Positions 45,010 to 58,900 are shown, counted from the first letter of the stretch. The stretch is 64,000 bases of DNA from Eumeta japonica (GCA_005406025.1 BGZK01000077.1:558001-622000); one strand, 5' to 3'. The notes: generated from the sequence alone by a model not told the origin. Numbers and translations: made by a program.

Positions 45010-47030
45010 ACTCAACTTCTGCTCTTTATGGGTTGCCCTAACTCATCATCGCGGTGACAGTTAAAACATATAGTACGTACATGACAACACCGACTTATTT
45101 GAATACTATCGTTACGATTACTATATACCTTTTTTTGGTGATAATAAAGTCTGTTGAATTGTTTAGGCTTGGCTATTACTCATTGTATAAGTATGCGTTG
45201 TGACAACTTATAATTTCCTGTTGGTAAAATTTAGGAAAATAGTTTTACGTAAATATACGAAAGGAAGCCGATAAGTATTATACAGTACGATGCAGGAAAC
45301 TACGCCGCTGTGAAGTTAGTCACGAAAGCTTCGCAATGGCGTAAAATAGGAATCTGGGGGAGAAGAAGGAAGGGTCGGGGAGCGTTATAGCCGCGCATTG
45401 CATCATTCGCAGACATGATGCGTCATGACCTAAGTATGAAACAAACGTAACGTTATACATAGCGTACACTGTATACTGTCAAGTATTGAAAGGAATGTAT
45501 ACATTATTATTAATTATCTACTCCAATGGTTTCCTAATATATTTATATTTTTTACTTTTCTTTTAATTAAAGATATCTTTATCATAATTCTGCACGTATT
45601 CTGTTTAATCCGAAGATTAAATTTTACAAAATTTTACAAAATTACAAAGTTTACAAAATTGTATAGAGTTATGACGTCATAAGCGTATAATTGCTTTCAT
45701 CTGTTTTATTTTGTTTGATATCCATTCATAACCGAGGGATTGATTTACTTTTTGTAAAATAAAACGCAGCATGTCCGTATTATAACGAAATCACAGAAAA
45801 AATATGTTATTTGATATCAACAAATATTAAGTATTTTATACAATAACTAATTTGTGTCTATTTGAAGAACAATGTCCTTTCGTCGTCTATTGTGTTATTG
45901 TTTTTTTAATTCTCTAAGTTTAATAGTTTTATAGTTATTTGCAAAAAAAAAACGAGTTCCCCTTTCTTAGGATTGTTAACAATTTTTGCAATTATTCATG
46001 CACGAATTTCAAACTTTCACAAAATTTTCTAAATTTTAGTACAGATCCATTGTGCTGTACCACGTACGCAACTTATAGTAGCAAGAATTATAACATTTTT
46101 CAACTTGTAACCAAATTATACGGAAATTTCGCAAATCAATGTGAAAGGTCGAAAACGCCGACGAAATAAATTTCACTTTTTTTAGTCGCGTTCTGTTGGG
46201 TTGGCAAAATATTAATTTTTGTCGATTATAGCGTCAAATACTGGAGGTGGACGAGAAATTATACGGTGTTCAAATTGAAAAGAAAATGGCATCTAGCTCG
46301 ATTCTTATTGATATTCGATGTAATATTTTAAAATAATTTACTTACACTTTTATTACTGAAATGCATATTTTTGTCATAATTTCTAAATATTAAATTATCA
46401 AGCTTTGCTCTGATATATTTTACTAATACTGGTATAGGATCAAACTGTTTATATTACATTCGATTTATTTGTGATTACACGAAAGGAGTATATATACATG
46501 TAATAATGAAATTGTTTAATAAAAAAAGTTTAATATTATACAAGACTGTGTTTTTTAATGAAATTATTTGTAACATAAACAAATGTAAGTGTAAGTATGT
46601 TTCACGATTTTACAACTTGTAACGAGGCATCGTAAAATGGTTAGTTTTTTACTCGGAGCTCGCCGTCACGTTTTGTCATAGTACCTTCGGTTTTCGGCAC
46701 AACTGCGAGAGTCGTCACGTAAGATGATTCGTTGCGCTTTTCTCGAAAATTATCAGTTGAGACGTCAAAATGCAAATTCGTTTTTTATAGCTTCGCCTTT
46801 GAATGGTTAGATAATTGTTAGATTAAAATAGACAATATGTAAATACAGAAAAGAGATATTTCTTAGTATTATTTTAGTTGTATAATTGTCGAATATATCT
46901 AATCCAAAAGCTTTAAATACTATAAAATAAATAAAAATTACTATTAATTAATCATATAAAAAAGAAACTAGACAATAGCGAATAAGAAATCATTTTCAAC
47001 ACTTGATTCAACGCTAGGTACTTGGCTTCG
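45010..47030. other. Noncoding stretch
   Basis: Mostly A+T-rich. 45290-45440 is a more G+C-rich patch (GGGGGAGAAGAAGGAAGGG, GCCGCGCATTGCATC). 45615-45660 repeats ATTTTACAAA about four times. 46640-46750 (CTCGCCGTCACGTTTTGTC and on) may be a repeat or regulatory DNA. Confidence 0.5.
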
Positions 47031-47039
47031 AGTACTTAC

Positions 47040-47248
47040 AATTTTTTGAAGTGAAACTTCTTTATCGACGTATGGGAGAAATTTTATAGTAATGTAACGT
47101 TTTTCTGTCACGCGCCATCTTTATCTGTTACGCGCCATCTTTATTTCTGGGTAACATTTTTCCATTACGCGCCATATTTATTCAATGTTATTAATGTCAT
47201 CGTGGCATAAACATAATTGTTACTAAGGCCACCTGTCACATATACTTT
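47040..47248 (-). repeat. Putative LTR of a Ty3/gypsy-type element
   Basis: On the minus strand, downstream of the integrase scrap, a block begins TGTGACAGGTGGCC. It contains three ATGGCGCGTAAC-like repeats, an AATAAA-type signal and a TATA-box-like ACTATAAAATTTC. Position, TG start and promoter motifs fit an LTR. The other LTR was not found, so the boundaries are uncertain. Confidence 0.35.
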
Positions 47249-47324
47249 CTGTCAACACCCTAGATCTATTTACAGTTTGTATGTATTACATTTTCCTATT
47301 ATCTAAGTTGAAACCTTTTCAACC

Positions 47325-47530
47325 GACATACATGAACTATATCTCACATTCTTTCATTGAGTGACTCGATTTTATATGTAGCGTTCGATAATTTTCCTAC
47401 GATTCTATATGGCCCTTTATAACATCACATTAATTGAAAAGTTTTACCTATCACCCTTCTAGGTACATATACCGTTACCAAGTCTCCTACATGAAACTCT
47501 GAACATTTCTGTTTCTGTAACTCAGTAGTA
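47325..47530 (-). mobile_element. Ty3/gypsy integrase C-terminal fragment
   Basis: The minus frame reads KCSEFHVGDLVTVYVPRRVI, then GKTFQLM, a stop, CYKGPYRIVGKLSNATYKIE. This matches the end of Ty3/gypsy integrases (FxVGDLVxLYxPRRxxGKxxKLxxxWxGPYRVxxKLSxxTYxIE). One stop replaces the residue near the usual tryptophan. The rest of pol is absent, so this is a 3' remnant. Retroelement integrases insert the DNA copy into the host genome. Confidence 0.8.
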
Positions 47531-47539
47531 ACGTGAAAA

Positions 47540-48530
47540 GTAATATTTCAATTAAGTGATTAGCGAAAAAAATTTTATAAAGTTATTGGCAAAAAGAATA
47601 AAAGATATTTATTCTAATTCCAGTGGATTTCTAACAGAAGTAAGTAATTAAACCTTTTTTCTTATACATTCAACACGTGGGTGTGATTACGGTATTTATT
47701 TTTTTTAAGGTTATTTCAGGTTAACCTTAGTTTTTGAATGTAAATATCAGTGAGTTAAGCCATTAATTACAAAAATATATAATAACGATAACAATAATAG
47801 TAATAATTCTATTATAATTAATGAAATGCTATAATCTTAGTAGCAGAAAGGTGAAATAATTGTATTATTTTTGTATCCATGTCTATGATAATAAAAGCCT
47901 TTTGCATAAACTTTATCTAATTTAGCTTTATTCAACCAATTTCTGTGAAGTTATAAATAGTAAATCATTTTTCGAAAAATGATGTCATAAAAAAGTTTCA
48001 CTTCTTACGTGTGTACACTAATATACACACACTTTTTTTTTTTAAAGGCCAACAATTTGATCTGTTCTAGTCTGTATACAACCCTTTTCCAATCTTTTAA
48101 TTACACACGTTTTTCTTAATAAATTTCATTCCTAAATCTACAGTAATTGATTCTTTATTTTTTTCAATTCCATTAAACCTGAGGGATATTTTGCCGTTGA
48201 TTTAGAATTTTGAAAGAAGGCGCAAGTTTCACAGTATTTCCAACAGAAAAAAATATGGAAAGCACTATTTTTCCAATTTGCAGTGAAAGTTTTAGTTTAT
48301 GTAGTACTCGGTTAACTTCTTGACTGAATATATCCAGTGGTACCTTGACTGAAAGCAGTACGTCTACAGTGTTTAGGAATATTTCCATGTTTTACTTCTA
48401 ACTATACCTATATTTCAACAAGAATTCCGGAAAATGTGAAAAAATGTAAGATAAAAATTTATTTTAAAATCCATTTTATAAGAACTGACTCAAATTTTTA
48501 AATGCTAACTTGTCGCAAAGCAAACTCGTT
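47540..48530. other. A+T-rich noncoding stretch
   Basis: Nothing recognised. The 20-bp palindrome ATCATTTTTCGAAAAATGAT lies near 47965. Confidence 0.6.
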
Positions 48531-48534
48531 TTCA

Positions 48535-48700
48535 TTGTGGACACCGATCGCATAGCCGAGAGGGCATCGTCGGACATCGATCATGTATTGCAAATTGCAC
48601 CTTAACGATTCGCCTGCAGGCGTTGACTAGAACTTTCTGGACGTGATCACTGCATACCGCTCGTCTGATTTATATACGTGTGATACGATCTTATTGTTTG
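48535..48700. promoter_or_regulatory. Possible promoter region upstream of the spectrin-repeat gene
   Basis: Balanced, CpG-containing DNA (GGACACCGATCGCATAGCCG, CGTCGGACATCGATC) followed by TTTATATACGTG. It lies about 1 kb before the acceptor of the first visible exon, so it could hold the start of the untranslated leader. No clear initiator-donor pair can be fixed. Confidence 0.25.
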
Positions 48701-49571
48701 TGATACAGGATGTGTTTATGGTAAATCTAAACGGTCATCTAAATCGTTAGCAACTTTTGAACTTTTGTATTGTTGGGTTAGGCGTGTATTACGAAAGCCG
48801 TTGCAGTGTTTCGCGGCTACCTACCTACAATTATTATTTGTTTACTGATTTTTGTGTGATAGTGCTAGAGAACATTTAAGATTTCTTCATTCTGACGTTT
48901 ACAAAAATCGTTTCGTCATGAAAATTTTTGTATTGTTTCGTACATAGTTCCAGGCCAGTTGTTGGGTATATTGCAATAACGTTTCTCTGCTTTAGATTCA
49001 GTCGTGATTGAGTATCAATTTCGTTTAACGAAAAATTGCCATCACCCTTTTCATTTGGGAATTGACAACGAATACGTGACTTTTATTTTTTGATATCTGC
49101 AACTAACAACATGTCTTCATTATTTATGATAATTACTTGTATTTCTGATCAAAGCTCGGTCATCCATGTCTTATCTACTATAAATTCAAAGCTATTCACT
49201 AATTATTAGTTACATGAAATCAAATTGATCAATATAGTAAATAGACTCACTTTGTCCTGATTATGTCTAATGCCGTGTTTAAAGTTTTAATATCGATGTG
49301 TAATGTAAGAAAAAGGCTATTAATTGATTTTATGAGAAAGAACAAAAAGTAAATTCGGATATAAACGCTTTGTAAAAACAACAACTGAATCGCACGTAGG
49401 TAGTATTTCGTAGATGTTTACCTGAAACGTCATTCCTTTGGACTTTTGGAATTTGTACTTATTAGTAATCGTTGGTAGGGCAAAAATATTTGGTAATTGT
49501 TTGTGCTATTGTTAATATAATTGAATTGTAAGTTGTAGCTTTATTAAATTTTAATTTATCTTCTATTTCAG

Positions 49572-49934
49572 GAATTCTGCTAAAAGCGCGCGGGCGGTAG
49601 GGGCGCACCGGATCCATTCAAAATGTAACCACCGAACCAACAGCCAGCAAACAAAACATAAAAAGTTCTTCAAATTCATGAATCTTGCCAAAAGGTTACA
49701 TGATCAAGACAATAATTATAAACGAAACTAAAAGTATTTATTGTACTTAATAAACGAATCTAGTCGCAGATAGCACTAAAACTGTAATTACACGGAGCTA
49801 AGTTTTTAATCTAGTACAAAAATTAGACTGAACGACCACGGCGAATCTTGATGAAGCTTTGATGGTCAGACCCCTAAAGTTGATTTAACACCAATAAATT
49901 GAGCTTCTAGTGGTTGACGACGAATCGCAACAAA
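49572..49934 (+). other. 5' untranslated exon of the spectrin-repeat gene
   Basis: The exon starts after a good acceptor (CTTCTATTTCAG) and runs to the coding start at 49935, with an in-frame TAG at 49908 upstream of it. The leader contains several upstream starts. These include a minimal AUG-UAA near 49622, a 17-codon frame from about 49678, and short ones near 49850-49895. Such upstream frames normally lower translation of the main frame. The first part (GCGCGCGGGCGGTAGGGGCG) is G+C-rich. That this is a spliced leader and not the transcription start is inferred from the acceptor alone. Confidence 0.55.
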
Positions 49935-49944
49935 ATGACTACGA
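49935..49944 (+). CDS. Coding exon 1: start codon and three codons
   Basis: ATGACTACGA followed by the donor GTGAGT at 49945. The split serine codon (A + GT) is completed by the next exon, which confirms the phase. Confidence 0.75.
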
Positions 49945-52900
49945 GTGAGTATTATTTTTCCTGTAATTTATTTTGATTATGTATTATTACTAATAAGTTT
50001 TCCTCGTTGTTTTGTCACTCTTGTGTCAGTTGTTATTTGAAATTATTTCGTAGTATTGACTGGAAATTCTTATTCAGTCTTTCGTTTTTTGTTCTTTAAA
50101 ACCAGAATTAACTGTGAGTAAATCCACATTTTTGAGGAAAGTGTAAATAAATATTTTGTTATATGAATAATTAGATTCGATTTTTGAATATTATTTACAC
50201 AAAAGTGTTTTCCGCATTCCATGTCATTAATAATTTTATATGCATGCAATTTTATAACTATGAAAGTATAAAATTGCAACGTGTCTTTGCTTACTTTTTT
50301 TTTCAGGTTTCGAGCATTCGGCAATGAAATCGAGCTTCTCTCTGTCGTCGCTGCGCAGCGGACCCGCCCCGCCCGCACGCGCCGCTGCACCCGAGAGGCT
50401 CTACCACAGTCTCACTAAAAAAAGGTACACTATGGAATTCTGTTAATAGAACAAAATTGTATCTAATAAATTTCTCACATAGGCTAATTCCCTGAAACAT
50501 TAAAACTGAAAATGTTAAACTATTCTTTTTACGATGAATGCTTGTGCTTAAAACCTTAAACACCAGTCTATCAGTCAACGAAACTGAACTTATAATGATG
50601 AAAATTAAGAATTAACAAATGCACTGTATCTTCTGTTTGCTAAATTTGCATTGAACTAAATTCAAGTACCTCGAAGGCAAAGATAGGGAAGGCCCCAGTT
50701 TACGATTAAACGGTACATTGGTGCACAAGTTACCTTTGTGCATTTTATTTGTCATAAACGAATGTCGAAACCAGTGGCGGCTGTACCTTAAGTGCGCTCG
50801 TGCGCTGAACCACCAATTCAAAAGATTTAAAAATTACAAAATATTACTTCATCTTTATTTTAAAATTACCATTTTAATATTTATCTTTAAGCATACAGAT
50901 ACGTATAAAAAATTAAATTTCCAATTATGGTGAAACAGTTTGAGCGCTTTACTAAACTATTAAGACTTATTTTCCTGTAAAATACAAATTCTCGTGCGAT
51001 TCGGCGAGCGCACGAGGGCTGCTAATACAACTTGTATGGGATACGAGTTAATGCGTCTGACCGTGAAACAAAAGATGGTTCATAGAAATGTACCGAGTAA
51101 GGAGTCGGTTCTCGAGCGCCGCACGTGCGAACCGAAGATTGCCGAGAGCACCCGATTTTGACGAATTGGCCGGCCGGCGTGGGCGCGAGGCGACGGCGGC
51201 CATCATTGACATCTCGACTCGTTATCAGTATAGTTTCACTGTATGTGTGACGTTAATTATTGTTTGTTTATATTATCGTAATTGTTTTAGTTTTGTTTCG
51301 ATGCTATAATAGAACTTTTATTCTATACTGTGTGTGTGGTGTTAGTGAAAATGAGCGTAAACATTGATTATATTAAAGAAAATAACAGGACTTTTCAAAA
51401 TAAAGTGAATATAAAATTGGCCGGACCGCCACGGCCCTTTTAAATTTAAAACAAGAGTGCAAATCAAAAATAAAACATTTACGCGAAGTTTTAAAAGTGA
51501 AATGTATAAAAGAAAGGTTGTGTGGATGTGAGCGTCTTAATGCATTCTTTTGTTTTCCTTGCATTATTTTTGGCGGAGAATCGATTTGGACAGAAACTGG
51601 AATCAAGGATTTGACGCATTTGAGTGAAAAAAAAAAACATGATTCTTCGCAAGTACACCTACAAAATGTAATGAGTTTGTCTGTGTTAGGCACGGTCGAC
51701 ATTCGTGATCAGCTAGATTCTGTGTATAGAAGCAATATCCAAAAGAATCAAAACTTTTCTCCGAAACACCATGTCTTAGGATCGGCTAAATGCACTTTCT
51801 GTGCTCAGTATTGAAAAAAATTTATACAATCAATACCCGATTTTAATAAAAAGATGATTGAACATTTCGCTTCAGAAAAATGTCGTCGCATTGATTTAAT
51901 GTATAAAAAATAAACATATTTTATGTCAATTGTTGTTTTGTTGCATTTTCTAATTTTAATATTTGGTGAGCAATAAAGTGCACCACCAGTCTGATAACCC
52001 ATCAGCCGCCACTGGTCGAAACAATTTAGTGTCTATTTATCAAACATGACATTATACTGCGTCATCCTAAATTTTGCTTTTGTTCTGCCATCTTAAGCGC
52101 TGCTTATTATAAACCTTTACCGATGATTGCAAAAAAAAAAAGCGCAAATCATAATTTCACCCGATTATTAGTATACTTAAAATGATAGTAATAGGCTTCA
52201 AAATGATCATAAATAATTCCGGCAGGTTTCGTATGTTCATTAAAAGAAATTTACTAAAATATAGCGCTCTAATATATTAATTGACTGCCATCTATCTGAA
52301 GATAGCAAAAATAGTGTCATCTGCTTTCTTAGATAATAAACAGGGTTGCTATTTCCCAACGGGTGGCGCCAAGCTGTAACTTGTTTTATTAAACATTAGT
52401 CTATTTTATTGAATAACTATTAATTTTTTTAAGTACTAAAAGTAAGAAAGTAATGTTATCAATATTAGAGTATTATTTAATTTCATTTTTGCAATATCTA
52501 AGTGCACAAGACAGCATCGTAATGCAAACAGCTGACCTCACGAAGCGTGAATTTCCACTAGCGATACACCGGTTTTACTAAGAGCAATAACTAAAGAGGA
52601 ACCACATTTTAGACGCTACTTTTATCTATGTATCTCGATTGACGTAATCACGAAAATTCTTATTTGCAATTTGAAAATCTATAAACCAAAGACAAGTCTT
52701 AGTGAATTTATTCTTAAGTATTATCCTTATTTTCATCTTATGAGTAATTTTATTATTATAAAGTCCATTCATTTCATAAATATTCATCTCTTTGATGTGG
52801 CTCGTAATCAGCATCAATATTATGATTGTAATTTATAATATTTAAGATTCTTTCGTGACAGAAAACCGAATATTTATTACTTGATCAGTCTTTTACTAAA

Positions 52901-55900
52901 CATGTCGCTTAGAAACCAGATTTTGCTTGCATACTATACGTAAAACAGATTATCGGTATTTATAACCAACGTTCTTAGACTTTTGATAAATATATTATTA
53001 ACATATGAAGCGGACTGCTATCATGTTTTGTTTCTTTCGGTTTGTGTTTGGTCATTAAATATATATGTGTGTGAGTTTGTGTGTGTGTGTGTGTGTGTGT
53101 CTGTAAATAAATGTTTCTTATTTCCAGAAAGGAGCCATGTCGAGAAGCATGGCGTCGTAGCTGGGGATCGGCGGCGAGCGGCGGCAGCGCCGGCGATGAC
53201 CTGTGGCCGCTGTTGCAGCACCACTACGATTACATAATGGACAACCAGATCATCGATTCGTGCAAGGTCGGTAATATCTAAAGGGTGACATGGAAATGAC
53301 TTTTATTTCACATAATATTCATAAAAACTGCATAATAAGCGGAGTATTGAAATGATAACTTTGAAATTAATATGGTGCAAAACTAGTTAATGTACGAGGG
53401 CCGTTATTTATGTATCCGAAACTGACCACATACAGAAAAATATTTAAAAAGTAATTGCAACACTTAAAAAATGGAACTCTGGCTGTAAAATGCAGTTTGT
53501 TTCATGTAAACATCAATTGTTTTACTATTGTGGCGTCATTGTGAAAATTGCGTGTCTTTATCACAAAGGATTTAAATCGTGAAAATTTTCGTGTGATGAT
53601 TTATTACGATTTTTGGCGTGCGCTAACTCAAAAATAGTGCATCGATCAACTTATTATGGCTTTTGGGGATGAAGCACCATCGAAAACCACTGTGTATCAC
53701 TGGTTTAGCGAGTTTAATCGTGGGCGATCTATACTCACGGAGGAATTTAAAGAAGGTCGTCCTAAATCGGTTGTTGTACCACAAAGTATCGATGCTCTGC
53801 GGGAACTAATAATGCGAGATCGTCATGTTATATATCACGAGATATGGGTATTTCTGAGCATAAGTGTGATGAGCATACATAAGATATTAAATGAAAATTT
53901 AGCTGTAAAAATTTTTTTGTTTGCGTTGGTTTCTTTACAACTTGAGCATTGATCAAAAGTAGGCTCGTGTCGATTGGTGCAAAAAAAAAATGATAAAAAA
54001 ATAGAATCATGGTCCATCAAAAGCTATTTATAATATCTACATAGGTGATAAATTTTGGATGTATGTGTATGACCTTGAAACTAAACCACAGACAAAGATG
54101 TGAGTATTCTAAAATGAGCCGAATCTATCAAAAGTGATTCGTGCCAAAATCATTTTGAAGCAAATGGTTGTCTGTTTTTTGGTAAAACTGGACATATTAT
54201 TACAGTGCCACTAGAGAATAATAAAACGGTTAATTGGGAGTAGTACACGACCATTTCGTTTGCCAGAATTTTTTGAAGAAATAAGAAAGAACAACCGATT
54301 ACACAGAATCATTCTTCATCATGACAATGCTAGTTGTCACACGTCAGCCGAAACAACTTGCTTTTTGGAAGGTCAAAAGATCGAATTGACAGATCATCCG
54401 CCGTGCAGCCCCGATTTGGCACCCAACGATTTCTATTTATTTCCAAGCGTGAAGAATAATTTATATGGTCAACGTTTTTCGAGTCGCGAAGGGGCCGCTG
54501 ATGCGTTCAAAATTCACGTTTTAGGGATACCTCAATCGGAATGGAAAAAGTGCTATAAAAATTAGTTTCAGCGTATGCAAAAGTGCATCAATTATCATGG
54601 TGAATATTTTGAGAAGCAATAAATGATAGATGTTTATTTCTTTTCGATATCCCGGACACATAAATAGCAGCCGTCGTTTATATTAGGAATATTTCTTAGT
54701 TAATATTAAATCGTCTGCGCAGTTTGACATTTGTTGACTTATACTTTTAATACTAATAATTTTATTTTAGTATTAGGAATCAGTAAGTAGATATTGCACA
54801 CATGAAGTAGAGATCATATCGGTTTATTTTTCTATTGAAATTATAAATTTGGTAAAATAATATTAGCAATCAAAATGTTAAAAGACAAAGGAAACAAAAA
54901 GAAGCAATGAAATGGAAAATTTTCGTTTAATATATTGTAATTTTTAGTATGTGTAATATTTTCAATTTTTACGTATATTTTTTGCTTTTATCCATTATTA
55001 AACGATTTATTAATTGTTTAATGGAGGCTCGTTGTTTTTGGGTTCTCAAAATTTGACAATATTTGATATGCCACTGATCTATTCTGTATAAGATTTTAGA
55101 GTACACTTGCTGACTTTTCTATAACCTACATTTGTTGCATACTGTCTTCATATTTTTTTTATTTTCCTTTAATTTTCAGAAAATTGACAAGTAAATTAAT
55201 TATTACATTCGTTCAAATTATTCAGATACATACAATCCAAATGTTCACGCGGTAGTGTCATTATATACATATAAAGAATTAAGCGAGCTGAGTCGAAACA
55301 AGCATGTTTATTTATGCATGAAACTTATTTATAATAATCAAGTTGCCCTGCCCATAACTTAGGAACAGATAATGCTAGAGGTTTATACAAAACATGTATC
55401 AATTACATTATAGCATTGTTGTTCAAAATTTTAAATTGTTTCTATTTTCTGTAACACCATTTTAATACCTCTAGTTACCTCTAAAATACGATTCTAATAT
55501 ATCTTTAATAGAATTGCTAATTATATTTAGAAATAATGTCTTTACAGGAAGCAAACGGCGAATTGTTATCGCACAATACGTCGGTTTTGCAAGGCGGGCC
55601 TCGTCCCTTGAACCCAACAGCCTCGTTCAACCGCCAATGGAGTTTGAGCCAGCTATTGACTGAATTTACAGAGCTGTGCCAGTGGCTTAGTCACGTGCAG
55701 GACGAGATATATTCGAGTCCAGAAAATTTGTCGAACAGACAGCTACGTGTGGTGTGTATATAGTTTTTTCAATTTTTATTCTAGTATTACTTTGAGTTGA
55801 TGCTTATAGTATTTTATTGTCAACTAGCTGTTACTCGTGACTTCGTTCGTTGGGTGGTTATAAGCATGCACTAAACAGCAGCACTAACCCCAACAACGTT

Positions 55901-58900
55901 TTAAAAAGACCTGAAAGCTGTAGGTACTTCATTTTTTCGTTGACTTTCATCACCTATAGAAAATCTTTGGTGCCATTTTTTGTAATCATCTTAAAAACAC
56001 AACGTTTATAGTGAGATTTCTACCTTTACATGAATTTAATTAATTTAAAAAACACAGTTATATCATTTTTAAAATTATATTATTTAAATAACAAAATCCA
56101 TTCCATCAAGTAAAATTATTAATTAAAGTATATATGCGAGTGATTCAACTTTCCAACCACATGTAATCTATGTGTCTAGCCCCTAGGTATAATGTAGCGT
56201 GATAAATTGTGTCCTACTTTGAGCAGTAGATTACTGCTTATAAAACACAAAAAGTTTTGATCTGATTTGTCCATTAGGTTTAAGTGATGCTTTAACATAG
56301 AAACAGATAAATTGACAGGCAAATAGACAAAATATTTAAAAGCAACTGTTTTGGAGTATTATATATATATATATATATATGGTACATAATACTTACTTTT
56401 TTGAAAAAGTATTTAATATACAAATTTAATAAAAAATATTTTTTTTTACAAATTTGTACAATACAAAATTCATTTAATTCGTTTCTTAGGGTACGATTAC
56501 ATAAGTTGCATTCTCTATATGTGAACGTTTTCTAATGTATAGTAATTTTGAAAGTCAATAATTTATGGCACCAATATAATATGTGTCATGGCATATCATA
56601 ATATTGCTATATATTAATTACTATATAACTTTTGTAGACAACTTGTAAAGCGTATTTAAAACGAATCCTTATTTAAAAAAAAAAAAAATTGTGATCTAAA
56701 CTTTACTATCTTAATGCGAGACAAAAGAAAAGCACAAAATCCATTTAAATGCAGAGAATTTCATTCATCAAATGTAGTGTTTTAGTGGTTCTTTAGTAAG
56801 AATATATATATTTTGGTTTATTTCTTTTCTACCTATTTTATTAAAATCCCCAAAACCCGCCTGTGGTAAAACGTAAGATTTGGCGTCAGAAATGGTATTG
56901 ATACGTTAAACGTACGTAATCGAGAAATAAAGGTGAATGAAATTGCGTCTGAAGAAGTGGACGATGAACAAACTGCACGAGCAAAGAACAGGCGAGATAC
57001 TGCTTTAACTTTAGCACGTCACGACGGGCACTTATGTCCTTGGAAGCGTTAAGTGCGTAACGTATGGGAAACTCGATATTACAATCGCTACCTGGTACAA
57101 ACTTACCGTACCCAGCTTAAAGACAGAAGCCAGCGTCTCGGCCAGCGGAACGTGACGTAGTAGTGGACAAAATGCTAATACAAAACACTATTCGACAAAT
57201 CTTTAGCATGCATGGAGATTCATGTGTGGTCATTTGTTTGCAGCATACTGAAAATTTCAGTTCTGTACAGTAGTGTACGAATTGTATGTATTGTAGTACT
57301 ATTTATTATGATTGAAATACTACAATACACAATAGCATAATCTCTGTTGGCACTGGAAAGTAATAACTGACCAGGAAAATGAGAAAAGATTTATCCACCT
57401 GTACATAGTGTTACAATCGGATCATCGCCAGAAAGATTGTTTAAGATGCGACAAAAGAAGGGTTTTCCGCCCGCAGTTATCATTATATCTATGTAAAGCA
57501 CTGAAAACGTATTTGAGCAGACTGTCCTAAATGTGACAGAAGGGAGGTGAGTAACGACACAGGAAGTTCTGCTGTATTGAACTTGATTCTCGGACGTGAC
57601 AGGAATACAAGTTTGTCACTTGTCTCCACAATGAATATTTCTTACTGTATTACTATAGTAATATAGCATTATATACTTCTTTTGGAAATACGGATGCACT
57701 CTTTTGCTGGCCGTGTTCTGCTTATTGCCGATACAGCTCTAAACTGAAAGAAAAACAACGTGTTCATCAGGATTATAAAGAAGGGACACGTAAAAAGAAC
57801 ATGACGATTTCAAACCCCTCAACTTTCCCATATTCCGAGTACTCATAACATAAAACTAGGATGTCGCTATATCATCTTATAGCCAAGCGGTATGGTAGAG
57901 TTGTTCGAACATATTTTGGAAAGACACCTCAAAAGGGTGGTGCAGAGCCACCAAAAGGAACTGTAACAGCATTTACCTTTGTTTACGTTGTTCTGTAGAA
58001 CCGAAATTGATGAAAACACAAATACGACGCTAGCTCTCGTTCATTAGCCGGGATTTACAGGGATTAACAGACTCAGTGACTGACATTAGATAGATGTCAA
58101 TAATGCATAATCTACGACGCGGACTCACTTAATGTGCGCATAGATCACATTCGTCATATTGTTCCTGGAGGTGAGTTAAAGCTAGTGAGAGAATGAATAC
58201 CTGCTACAACGGACTGATTTCATAAGGAGCATTGATGTGTTTACGTGACATTACCAAACACTAGGGTAAATCACTAAAGTAGAAAAAATCATAGGTTGAT
58301 TACAATGATTAATGATGTCATATACCGCATCGAGCGTGTCCAAAAGGCAAGAAAAATCGTTCGCATGGATTGTTTGTCAAAACATTCCGGAATGTAACAA
58401 TGTCACTGATTTTTTGAACTTTCTAGTAACAGCAATATTACTGAATTATTTTTACGCTATTCTTTCAGACTACAAAAAGGTTTTTTAAGAAATGGATCTA
58501 AAAACAAATACAGATAAGACAAAAAATATATTAAACTTCCATGTCATACCCGTTGTAGCGATTGCTGAGAACATACAATCGACAGTTGATAACAAAACCA
58601 TCTACATGAACATAAATTATACTTGTGATAGCAGACAGTCTGGCGGATATAACTTCATTAATAAATTAAATAAAGAATTCATCAGGAAAGTGAACAAGCA
58701 TTGTCTAGTTGAAAAAACTTCTTGCAGGGCTTAACAATGGTAACCGAAAATCTAAGTCCGTCTGTTGTGGAAATTTGGCACGGGGTATGTTAACAGTGAA
58801 TTTCAAAAGATTGTGGTTAGAGATATTGAAACGGAATGATTAAACTAACAAAAATAATTTTAGTTCATTGTAAGATGTTGTGCACTCATTTAATGTTAAT

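Noticed and set aside
51088..51309. 73-codon frame MYRVRSRFSS and on as a host gene
   Set aside because: It lies within the hAT element, upstream of its transposase start, and is explained by the element's G+C-rich leader.
53021..53237. Frames on both strands over exon 3
   Set aside because: They include the GT microsatellite or run antisense to the real exon. The splice-consistent + frame is the one used.
55536..55547. ATG before exon 4 as an independent start
   Set aside because: It lies upstream of the acceptor and inside the intron. The exon joins in phase with exon 3.
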